Part shown: positions 35,590 to 45,437 of the stretch, in pieces | How the letters are laid out: each line of letters starts with the position of its first letter | Position numbering within the stretch: the stretch's first letter is position 1 | NCBI RefSeq assembly: GCF_964204865.1 | Contig: NC_135258.1 | Coordinates: 12,639,001 to 12,703,000, forward strand | Source of the DNA: Styela clava | Lineage: Eukaryota > Chordata > Ascidiacea > Stolidobranchia > Styelidae | Length of the DNA: 64,000 bases | Direction of reading: 5' to 3' | The notes under the pieces: model-generated | Told to the model about the DNA's origin: nothing | Database searches by the model: none | The model's input: only the letters and a program-made list of their open reading frames with translations | Program-made: the position numbers and the translations under genes

Positions 35590-37886
35590 CAGTGGTTCTC
35601 AAATTTTTTTAGACCCAGAGCCGCATTTCAAACCTCAAAGTTATGAAGAGCCGCACACAAACAACGTAAGGTAAAATAGCAACAAACCTTAAGTGCGTAT
35701 TTAAAATACCAACAAACCTTAAGTGCGTATTTAAAATACCAAGTCATCGTAACAACAACACACGTAACAACTAGGGTTGGGCAAAATATTCGAATAATAA
35801 AACATTGGAATGGCATTTTACTATTCGAATATCCGGTACCACGTGACCTGTGCCGCTCTGCCTGGACACCGAACTCGCGCCGATCGTGAATTGTGTGAGA
35901 TTTCCCAACGGCGTTCGCTATCAGAAAAAAAGACAAATTTGAAAAGTCATTGTCTTTGCGGTATGGTGGTAAATGCTTATCTTTGCACTTAACGTATCGT
36001 TTCAATTCCATATTTTGCAAAAAAAAACGTACCGACCGTTCCGTAAATTTAGAAACGTCAAACCATATTAGTAATTTCCCAGATTTTAAACTCCGCATGC
36101 TTGGTGGCATGTCATTAGCCATTTCTAGCATTACCGAACATAATGTTGAATAAAATTAAATGTTAAAATGACTTTTCGGTATTCCATTGTGAAAAAGGCG
36201 ATTTTAGGTCGTTAGAAAACTCTAGTTATATAAATAGCATGGATTTTTGAAAATGACCAAAAGTTTTTCCAAAAGCTGGTATAAGTTGTTTGTATGAAAA
36301 ACACTCATTAGGTTGTAACCAGATAGGAAATGTCATGTCCTACTCCCTAAACACTTTGTATTAGCTCTTTAGTGATTCCTTCCGTCCTTGGTCAAATAAT
36401 GTTTCGAATATGTAAACATTTTACTCGACCATGCATGGCCGTTGAGCCAAAAGTATAACGTAAAATCAATCGCGAATTTTGTTGTAACAATGCACACTGA
36501 TTCGTTCACGAATTGTTGCGTCTATTATCGTCGAAAATGATTACAATTGTTAAATTTTGAATCATTTAGGCATAATAATTGGTTCCATTACATTTGAACC
36601 CACGTACATTTGAACCCATGACAATTGCACCTGCATACTATTGCACCTATGGAAATTTTTTTGTTGTACGGATAGTTGAACCCATACTAACCCTAACCCA
36701 TGGGTTTCAGCACCCGCATATTGATTGAACCCGCGGATATAGACATGGGTTCAAATGTACGTGTTTTCAAATGTACGGTCACCATAATAATTAAGCCTTA
36801 CGGCGTGACATATTCAAAATCATTAAGTGAAGTGCTGAATTTGCAAATTCCGTAAAGAAAATTGAGCATTACTCAATAAGTATTTTAGCTATAATAACCA
36901 TCGGGGTGTTGTTTTGTTGAACAAAAAAAAACGTTAAAACTTGATGGAATTAATTATAATCAGCGTCTGACCCTTTATTAGGCACAACGGCCTAGAATTG
37001 CATAATTGACAATTTATTTAATCGCCATTTTAAATCAACATTCAGGATTCACACAATCGTTAATTTGCTAGGTTTATCTATCTAATACTAAAATAACACG
37101 AACACCATAGAAAAGCATGAGAAACTCACTTACCGGTCTCGGTTATTACAGTTCACTTTAAACAGGCACAGTTAATTTACAAGCGGTGATAAGAAAGATC
37201 CAATCCACGGCAGAGGATAAAACTAAAATTGATATGGTTTTGAAATCAGCCCTTAATGTATTCAACAGCTGTCGCTGATGTGAACGCAATAGTGTACTAG
37301 AAATATGAAACTTCTATATCCGGCGACCCCTTATTCTTGCAAAAAAAGGTCGGGAATATAGAATACCAACTTAAGGATATCGCCAACGAAACGATCGCGG
37401 TGACAAAGACAATCAGCGATTATGATGAAATAAACCATTAACTTTGAGATGATCGCCAGATTTTTCGGAACTATTTTCGATTACTGGAGCAAAATTGAAA
37501 TGCTCTAAAAATTAAAATTATCATTAAGTTATTTGATTTATACATAATATTTGGAAATGCGACAAAAACTGAAAACCCACGAAAGCAAGCCAATTTTTAC
37601 AGCCATGTCTAAAATCTTTGCAAGTGAAAAGTGTCCGAGTGGCCGCGAAAACGCTTACTGTTGCGTCACTATTGCATCTCGTAGATTAGTCAACGCTACG
37701 CTAATAAACACGGGGGGATCCATTCAACTTACAAATAGACTTCCGCATTTTAATTTCAGGTCAATGATTAGTTTTCAATGAAAAATTTTCTTTGAAAGTA
37801 ATTAATTTTTGGAGCATCAACGAGAGCCGCAGGAAAGGTTGTTGAGAGCCGCATGCGGCTCTCAAACCCTAGTTTGAGAATCACTG
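35590..37886. mobile_element. hAT-type element, TSD GTATAGAG
   Basis: The 2297-bp element is flanked by GTATAGAG at 35582-35589 and 37887-37894. The ends are CAGTGGTTCTCAAA and, inward from the right, CAGTGATTCTCAAA (13 of 14). Subterminal GAGCCGCA blocks occur at both ends. I do not recognise a transposase; the 167-codon frame at 35628-36131 (minus) has no family motif I can name. It contains a foldback MITE at 36581-36783. Confidence 0.9.
36581..36783. mobile_element. foldback MITE, intact copy with 9-bp duplication
   Basis: A 203-bp element flanked by ATAATAATT at 36572-36580 and 36784-36792. Its interior is built of TTTGAACCC/GGGTTCAAA blocks and CTAACCCTAACCCATGGG, as in the central MITE of the palindrome. 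It shows what a normal insertion of this family looks like. Confidence 0.8.
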
Positions 37887-37973
37887 GTATAGAGGATCAA
37901 ATGTCTTGGGTGCAGTTTGCGGGTACAAATGTACGGGTGCAAATGTACGTGGGTTCAAATGTGCTGTCACCAA

Positions 37974-38304
37974 TAAGAACTGATTGGTATGTAATTATGA
38001 TTACTGACAATGTATAGTTTAGACTTTAGAGAATGTCCTTACCACGAGATCATTAATTTTATATTATAATAATCATAATGAACGTTCGTTGTCAAGTTGC
38101 GGGTGCAAATGTACGGGTGCAAATGTACGTGGGTTCAAATGTGCTGTCACCAATAAGAACTGATTGGTATGTAATTATGATTACTGACAATGTATAGTTT
38201 AGACTTTAGAGAATGTCCTTACCACGAGATCATTAATTTTATATTATAATAATCATAATGAACGTTCGTTGTCAAGGTAATTTTGCTAACAACTTGTCAT
38301 TTTA
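37974..38304. repeat. inner right arm, tandem unit of about 178 bp in two copies
   Basis: Two near-perfect copies of a unit containing GCAAATGTACGTGGGTTC, AATAAGAACTGATTGG, GTTTAGACTTTAGAG and AATGAACGTTCGTTGTC. It mirrors the left inner arm. Confidence 0.85.
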
Positions 38305-38812
38305 TTTTTGGTCCTCAGGCTCTCCACGAAGTTTTGAACACCGTAAAAAAGTTGATATTTATAACGATGCCTGACGCAAAGAAAGCGGTCTCTCTTTCAG
38401 ATGATAAAACGAAACATTTAATGCAATATGCAATGAAAGTAAGCTATTGTAACTAAATGAACGTTATCATCTCAGTAGCCTATTGAACATAAATAAACCT
38501 GTGGAAAGTTTTGCTAAATCATCGTTCAACTCTGTTATATTGTTCTATTTTTGTCTCACTATTTTTAATACTTGCTCGGAAAATTGCCTCATCGGAAAAA
38601 CCACGCCGTAGTTCAAATTAAAACAATATGTGGTGTTACAATGAGCACGGGAAGTCCTGATTATTTATGTAAAAAGGAAAGTAAATTTTTTTTAGAGGAT
38701 GACACTATATTCAACATCTGATATTTCGAAAGCGTTTAGTCCAGTAGCTAAGGAAAAGAACATTGGTTTTCGAATGGGTATTAAATTTGACGCCACGAGT
38801 AACTCGATGTAG
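38305..38812. other. right-arm-only segment with an exon-like frame
   Basis: About 508 bp present only in the right arm. A splice-like acceptor (TGGTCCTCAG) is followed by an open stretch that includes MPDAKKAVSLSDDKTKHLM and QYAMK, then a donor-like GTAAGC at about 38438. I do not recognise the peptide. The left arm goes straight from GGAAGTA into AAATGGCAAG here, so this is either a right-arm insertion or a left-arm deletion. Confidence 0.5.
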
Positions 38813-41800
38813 TACTTCCACGATCCGTTGACACCCGGACGAAAAAACAAACCTTATCTTTCTTACAATGTCTTTGTTTTTAGACACGCTAATGGACATA
38901 GCGATTGTTTCGATATTATGTTGTTGTTGTTCTTGTTATTCGTCATCATTATCATTAAAAATAGCTTCTCTCTTCGAATACTTTGACAATGGCTTTAAAA
39001 TTTTCAGTGGTTAAAGATTGATTGTTTGCCAGAAGGCTATTACTTTTCTTTATGTCTAAATTACGTATGAAATCTGATATTTCGTCCAAAATTTCTCTGT
39101 ATTATTTTATCCATGGGAACTCTGGCTGTCCAGTTAGATACTGTAAATTCTTGCTACGAGTTACTCGGAAATTTTTGGAGTGTACCGGTAGCGTCAAAGG
39201 TAAGCAAGGCTTCGCTCTGGTTAACGTGTACATATATTTTGGAATTGCTCTCTTGTTTCTGTTATTATGGTAGCCTTAAGACAGATATATTATTAAAATC
39301 ATCGGTGCTACCGAAGTATGCGAACCAAGTTGGCGGACATCGGAACGTAACATGGGTAACAGGTTAGGGTTAGGCGATAAATTTTTTCCAATTTTCCTTA
39401 TTTTAGTCCTATTATCAGTTCGAATACTAGCCAAGAGCCTCCCGTAGTATTCATACCTGAAATTATGACCTAACCCTAACCTAGTACACATGTTACATTC
39501 CGATGTCCGCCATCTTGGTTCGCATACTTCGGGAGCCCAAATCATCTCAATAATTTCAATCAGCGAAGTACAACTGTACATTAGTCTGGAACGGTTCCAT
39601 TTTCCAGTGCATTCAAGTACAGAATTTGGTACGCATTGCCAAAATTACGTCCGAGGTGCAATCAACAGGATCGAGTGAGTGTTTTTGTTTTAGTATATGT
39701 GCAATAACAATGCTCTTTAATCACAGCCTAATATTACACATAATTCCATAGAGCCCACAAAAGTTTTTTAAATTAATTAGAGTACAACGATCTTTAACCA
39801 CTGCAAAATTCAAACCAATTGGTTCCATAGATAGAGAAAAGCGACAAAAAGTGAAATTACACCAACAATAACGTAACAATAACACGAAAAAGAAAGCAAT
39901 TATAGGTACATTTCGTGTCCAATAAAATGAAGTTCTAAAATTGAAATAAAAAACAATTCAAAACAAAGATGCTGACGCAAAACATTTCTCATAGGTATAT
40001 ATTATTTGGTCCTTCTGGCGTGGAAGTTTTGCAATATAATTAGATTCTTCATTTATTTTTTGATGAATACTGTTTTATGGATGTTAAAAATAAGAGAAGT
40101 GTGTTTTTTTTTATCAACAATTTTGAAAACTAATTTATTTTTCTCTAACTATAAGCTGTAATTTTTCGCTTGACTGCAAGATGAAGTTGGTGTAAAAACT
40201 CAAATATATATGTGCATATAGTTAAGAGTAAAAAATTTTGGAATGAATAATTCCATAAAGACCACACAAGTCTTTGAAACTAATCAAAGCAAAAGCAATT
40301 GGTCTTGTAGTTAATGAGAAACGCGATTTTTTTTCACAACAAAAAGAAGAATTCCAACTACAACAATAGCATAATAACAAAATGGATATCGGACAGGACA
40401 AAGGACACGTCCATTTCGCGTCCAATGAAGTGAAAATTTAAAAATTAAAACAAAAAACGATTCAAGTGAAAGTTTTCACACAAAGCGATAAGTATATACA
40501 ACTTAGTCCTTCGGGCGTGAAAGTGTTATAGTGTGATTAGGTTCTTTATTCAATTTTTGATCAATAATGTTTTATGAATTTTGAAAATGTATTTTTATTT
40601 TCTTCAAAAGCTTTAAAAAGTAATTTATTTCTTTTATAGTAATGAACTGTAATATTTCGCTTGTTTAGAAAATGAAGTTGGTGTGAAAACTAAGGTATAT
40701 ATTTGCTGATGGTTATAAGGAAAAGTCAAAATTTACCAATTTTTTATTGTCAGTGTAATCGTTGATAAAATCTATAAATTTGTTGTACTTCGCTGATGGG
40801 ATGGGACAGGCATAATTTCTATGGGATGGGAATGGGACAGAAAAATGTGTCCCATGGACAAGCCTGAATATCAGAGCTTGCTTGAAAGTCGAATCGTTTG
40901 CATAAAATACGCAGTAAGATCAAGACCGTGTTCTCCCTATATTCTCGCATGATAGCTAAAATTAATTGTTTGCATCTTTCCAAAATATGTTTTATTTCTT
41001 TCTATTTTTTTTTTTTGGTATACATCCAAATCATCATGCAGACAACTCGGCCTTTCTATACAGAAATATGCTAATACATAGAGCTCCTTTTCGTAGAAAA
41101 CAACTCGTGCTATTGAGTCACTGCTTGTTGGAAGTTTGCTTTCATATTAAACTTATATAGCAATATTTACAGATATCTATGGATATAACCCTTAAAATAC
41201 TGTCGCAATCTCAGCAAAAATTACAACCGAATTCTAAAAGAATTGTACGAATGTTATATGAAAGCGTGCTGTGAATAATAAAAAACCCAAATTGGGTTGA
41301 GAGCATCGAAGGAATTCCTAAAAATAAAAGAATGGCTTCTAGAAAACTCCTTACATCTCACTATAAATCTGAACTCGGAATGAAAATATTGGATCTTATA
41401 GGTTGATTCTCCAATCTCGGCCTCCTCTTGAACATTCCGAATGCTTGAGACTTTGATATACAGAATATATTATGCGAAAAATAATACTCCAATGCGCAGA
41501 TTTTTGATACCAATGCATAGATTTATTTACTCGAAAATAGGCCACATAGGTTCAACTCAAAATGTACATTTTCCCCCAATGTCAATAGAAATGTAGTGAT
41601 TGTTCAGATTCGCTATATAAATGTTTACTGACGTTTTGCTGATGTCAACAACGAACAATAAACATTTGAAACACCATCTAAATTCTAAGATGACCATTGA
41701 AGTTTCGAAAGGATTGTTCTTGTTTATGGTTAAAGCAGTACGTGGAGCGTGGAACGAAAAAACTCCACCCACATTTCAGCTTAGTAGGAAATGAAATAAT

Positions 41801-42603
41801 TGAAAGTAATGGCTACCTACGCTGCGTGAGTCATAACAACAGATATATAGTTATTATTTCAATACCTTATAAAGATTTGTAAAAATATTTATTTTTAAAC
41901 TCGTACTTTTTGTCAGGCGTATACTAGAAATTAGTGAGATGAATTTTAAGGCATTCCACCAGGCAGGCTTCTTTCATATCTAGTGTTAGTCAAAATATAA
42001 GTATTCCCATATTGATTTAGATATATTTAGGTGAAGGATTTGATAGGAGAAGCTGATATATATCGCAGTCGATATATATATATTTTCATTATTGGGGGGT
42101 TGTGTTTCGAAATTTAGAGGGTGGTAAATATTTTGCCAATAGCGATGAAACTATTTGCAACTTATAAAAATGTGTTATGTATATGACAGACCATCTACTC
42201 TACACTGATAAATATGCCATTTTCTGAATATTCAAAGACAATTTCACCGAAGTTAGGTATTGAAGTCTGGCGTCACATCTGGGGAATGTAGGGAAATCAC
42301 TAGGGTTGCCTATTTAGGAAGCTAAAGAACATAAACGAAAGCTGCCAATGATAAAAGCTAATCAAATAAATCATATCTTATTCACTTCTAATACGAGGAA
42401 GAACAATCTACTTGCGAGCATTGATATGAGGAATACAGTCATGTTTCGCTGATCATCGCTGTTTCGTATAATACTCACATACACGTACTGACTTACGTAA
42501 TATTGATGAAATCCAAATTTCAAAATGCAAGTAGTGTGGGTACATGTACTCGAAATGCTGATTGCATTCGCAAATTATCAAAAACAACAGTAAAGTCTGT
42601 GAA
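38813..42603 (-). repeat. right arm of giant palindrome
   Basis: Inverted copy of 31075-34855. Open frames on the two arms are mirror images with equal lengths in most cases (for example 33990-34178 minus and 39490-39678 plus). Confidence 0.95.
39304..39539. mobile_element. MITE with telomere-like TTAGGG motifs (right-arm copy)
   Basis: Mirror image of 34129-34364, with the same inverted ends and the internal CCTAACCCTAACC motifs facing each other. Confidence 0.8.
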
Positions 42604-42629
42604 GTTGTGTTCGACATATATATACTACT

Positions 42630-42635
42630 GGCCAA
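42630..42635. repeat. right 6-bp target duplication GGCCAA
   Basis: The second copy of GGCCAA, directly after the ACTACT right end of the palindromic element. Confidence 0.9.
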
Positions 42636-43029
42636 CCATGCAGCCTTTGAAGTTCGGTAAGTTTGGTATCAGCCAGCGGTGAATGACTAACGATTCTTTT
42701 ACATAACTCAAGCAATTCTTTAACCACATCTTGCTCCAAAATAGAATCTTTAAGGACTAGCTGGAGTAAGTCCAGAAAACAAGGCGGAGCATCATAACCC
42801 GTGTCCGCTGTAGCCTACCTCTGACGGTATTTGATCCGTTGTCTCGCGCAAAGACTTGAACTTTGTAGCTTGGAATGGGGAATTTATAGCCTACCTGATA
42901 AATAATATTTGCAGAAGTATGACAATCCGGAAAATGAATTGTGCTTAGTACAACGACGTTACCTTGGAAATTTTTATCGAGCGTATGAGCAGTAATACTT
43001 AGAAACGGCGTGTTATTTATGCTTGACCA

Positions 43030-43955
43030 TATGTCGCTCGTAAAACTTATATTCTATGCATGCTGGATGATCATTTGCACTATTCTCGAACAGATTTATA
43101 AATTGACGGAATCCGGGTGCAATAATACTTAGAATCGGCGTGTTGTGTTACTTGTGTATGCTTGTCAATATGTCGCTCGTAAAACTTATCTTCTCTGCAT
43201 GCTGGATGATCATTTGCACTATTCTCGAACAGTTTTATAAATTGACGGAACGCGGGGGCAGTATTACTTAGAAACGACGTGTTATTTAAGCCTGTCCATA
43301 TGTCGCTCGTAAAACTTATATTCTCTGCATGCTGGATGATCATTAGAAACTATTCTCGAACAGATTTATTAATTGCTGGAATCCGGGGGCAGTATTACTT
43401 AGAAACGGTATGTTACGGTATTTATGCCTGTCCATATGTCGCTCATAAAACTTATATTCTCTGCATGCTGGATGATCATTTGCACTATGCTCGAACAGAT
43501 TTATAAATTGACGGAATCCGGGGGCAGCAATACTTAGTAACGACGTGTTATTTATGCTTGTCCATATGTCGCTCGTAAAACTTATATTCTCTACATGCTG
43601 GATGATCATTATAAACTATTCTCGAACAGATTTATAAATTGACGGAGTCCGGTGGCAGTATTACTTAGAAACGGCATGTTATTTATGCCTGTCCATATGT
43701 CGCTCATAAAACTTATATTCTCTGTATGCTGGATGATCATTTGCACTATTCTCGAACAGATTTATAAATTGACGGAATCCGGGAGCAGCAATACTTAGAA
43801 ACGACGTGTTATTTATGCTTGTCCATATGTCGCACGTAAAACTTATATTCTTTGCATGCTGGATGGATGATCATTTGTACTTTCTCTCGCACAGGTTTAT
43901 GGATTGACGAAATCACAGTTTCGGAAAAATATGTGTGACTAGGGATATTGTACCT
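43030..43955 (-). repeat. 130-bp tandem repeat, seven copies, made of hAT coding sequence
   Basis: The landmark ATGTCGC occurs at 43030, 43170, 43300, 43436, 43566, 43697 and 43827, giving spacings of 140, 130, 136, 130, 131 and 130. Each unit codes on the minus strand a version of NISFTSDIWTSINNTSFLS followed by FRQFINLFENS. Because 130 is not a multiple of three, successive units shift frame. Confidence 0.9.
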
Positions 43956-44070
43956 GGGTTTTGTATGGCTGATTAAATGTCTAAAGCCTACGTCTTCGAC
44001 TGTTGAGAACGGCTGACAGTCTGATGCTATCATTTCTCCAATTAGTCGGTGTATAACGGCGGTGTATAAC

Positions 44071-44419
44071 GGCGCGGCGGTGTGGCTCAACGGGCTAAGC
44101 GTTAGGAATACGCTCGCCACCGCACCTCTAACTATTCTGCGTGGGTTCGCAGGTTCGAATCCCATGCAGGGATGGTTATGTGCGAGAGGATTGCTGGACT
44201 CCTCGCCGTCGTTGGGTGGTTCACGTAACCGCTAGTCGGTTACGGCTTCCTCTACCACCAAGTCCATGCTTCCGAAAACAAACAATACAGTAAAACTAAT
44301 CCCATACCCGACTTGGAATGGTAACCGGACGAGAGGCCGTGGTTCGCCATATGGATAAGCCGTCTTATGGGCTTTCCTCTCCCCCGGGATAAATATGTAA
44401 ATCCTATCCTATCCTATCC
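44071..44419 (+). mobile_element. tRNA-derived SINE, full-length or nearly so
   Basis: The tRNA-like head has an A-box-like TGTGGCTCAACGGG at 44081 and a B box GGTTCGAATCC at 44152-44162, as in a tRNA with a long variable arm. The body carries GGTAACCGGACGAGAGG and CCGGGATAAATATGTAAATC and ends in a TATCC repeat tail. It is inserted in the decayed hAT transposase gene. Two truncated relatives lie at 2792 and 55028. Confidence 0.85.
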
Positions 44420-44776
44420 AGAGATGTTTATATTCCACAATTTAGATATTGGAAAAGCTTCTTCTACGCTGAGCTGTGATTTACGATCGCGGTTTGTTAC
44501 TCTAGATTTCGACTGGAATCGTTTAAAGTACGTCTCAACACTTGTACTTGTGTGCCTTTTGGCCTCTTCCTCTCGAAGTTTTCTCTTTTCTGCCTCAAAA
44601 TCTTTTGGGTGGTAGATTTCAAGTTTTTTTTTTTCAATTCGAGGTAGTGAACGATTTTGAGAATTTCCCCCCTTCTGGACATGATGTCACCACACAGCTC
44701 GCATTTACACTTTACATTCATCTTCTTTTACAACTTCAAAGAATTTCCATACCATACTACGCGATGAACCAGCCAT

Positions 44777-45437
44777 TCTCGTCAATCACTGAGAACAAAT
44801 GCCTTTGAACCAGGAGAGCGGCGAATAGACAGGTTTTAGCAGGCACTGAGAGATTCGTTTTACGTACCGTACCGCGCCACCGCAAATTTAATTCGTTCTC
44901 ATTGCAGCTTGGTGTTTGGACGATATGGGGATTTACCGTTTGGTGGTTTTAGGACAACGACTAACTTAGGATAATATTGACGTTCGGCGAATGCTGTCCA
45001 CACGAGATCGCGAAAGATGTTTGTTTGGGGGGCGGCTGACTACAATGGCGAGAAATATATAAACTGTAATTGAATGATTCATCTGACTGATGAGTCTCCC
45101 TATAGTTTGTGTTCGACTATCTAGTTTCAGAATTTTGTTAAAGAAAGGTTTATGCACAGATGCCACGGTGAAGTAAAAACTGTTGCCTGATATTTTTACA
45201 CCCAACAGCCTTTATGTCTGTTAAATACAGATATACTGTAGACATTAGTAGTTAATAAAGGTTCTTGCATATGGCTTTTTAAGATTCTGCAACCAGCTGA
45301 CATTATTTATTTGTGTTCTTTTTCATTATGATCCGGCATCCAATTAATTTTTTTTCTCTATTGTCCACAGACTTATGCTATTCACTTATTTAGGGAAAAC
45401 ATTCTTACCATAGTTTGTGTCAGGCTTTGAGTTCAAA
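44777..45437. other. region between hAT remnant and MINPP1
   Basis: The 5' end of the hAT element should be here; I found no convincing terminal repeat. A TTGTCCACAG acceptor-like site at about 45370 suggests a spliced MINPP1 5' leader. Confidence 0.35.

Larger units (their letters stand above)
35418..37973. mobile_element. central foldback MITE of the palindrome, split by a hAT element
   Basis: The ends read TTGGTGACAGCACATTTG on both sides, inverted. The rest is built of short repeats of the type TTTGAACCCACGTACA and TTTGCACCCG. It is split at 35589/37887 by the hAT element. The flanking sequence on its two sides is inverted, not duplicated directly, so the MITE sits exactly at the symmetry centre. 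A complete separate copy lies at 36581-36783. Confidence 0.75.
30610..42629. mobile_element. 12-kb giant palindromic element, Maverick/Polinton-like, non-autonomous
   Basis: The element starts AGTAGTATATATATGTCG and ends with its inverted copy; the first 26 bases match at 25 positions. It is flanked by the 6-bp duplication GGCCAA and interrupts a hAT transposase reading frame precisely. Inside are two near-identical inverted arms of about 3.8 kb, a foldback MITE at the centre, and a 2.3-kb hAT element within that. A 6-bp duplication and AG...CT ends are features of Maverick/Polinton elements. IS3EU and Dada elements also make 6-bp (or 6-7-bp) duplications, so the class is an inference. No DNA polymerase B, retroviral-type integrase, ATPase, protease or capsid gene is seen; open frames in the arms occur as mirrored pairs and look non-coding. 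Confidence 0.8.
42630..44776 (-). pseudogene. BED-finger hAT transposase, N-terminal and middle part
   Basis: Minus-strand remnant of a hAT transposase gene. It begins at the ATG at 44776 with a BED zinc-finger start (SMVWKFFEVVKEDE, then, after a frameshift, CKCELCGD). After the SINE insertion comes IGEMIASDCQPFSTVEDVGF and PRYNIPSHTYFSETVI, the diagnostic hAT block. Next is ISFTSDIWSSINNTPFLS in an amplified region, then VLKDSILEQDVVKELLELC, IVSHSPLADTKLTELQ and LHGWP at the junction. Stops, frameshifts, the SINE, the tandem repeat and the 12-kb insertion make it non-functional. The outer terminal repeats of the element were not found. Confidence 0.88.

Noticed and set aside
32506-41160. 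Mirrored open frames in the palindrome arms as genes
   Set aside because: They appear on opposite strands only because the arms are inverted copies, have no recognisable motifs, and overlap antisense frames of similar length.
30610-42629. Palindrome as an assembly fold-back artefact
   Set aside because: The arms differ by several indels, including 440-bp and 508-bp one-sided blocks, and the ends have a clean 6-bp target duplication. Long reads would still be the final test.
43030-43955. CRISPR-like array
   Set aside because: The 130-bp repeats are contiguous without unique spacers, code for transposase, and sit in a eukaryotic genome.
44152-44162. A functional tRNA gene at the GGTTCGAATCC motif
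   Set aside because: The acceptor stem does not pair convincingly, and the sequence continues into a body shared with two other loci, so it is a SINE head.
43809-44165. A 118-codon minus-strand gene
   Set aside because: Its first part is SINE sequence and the rest is the decayed hAT transposase.
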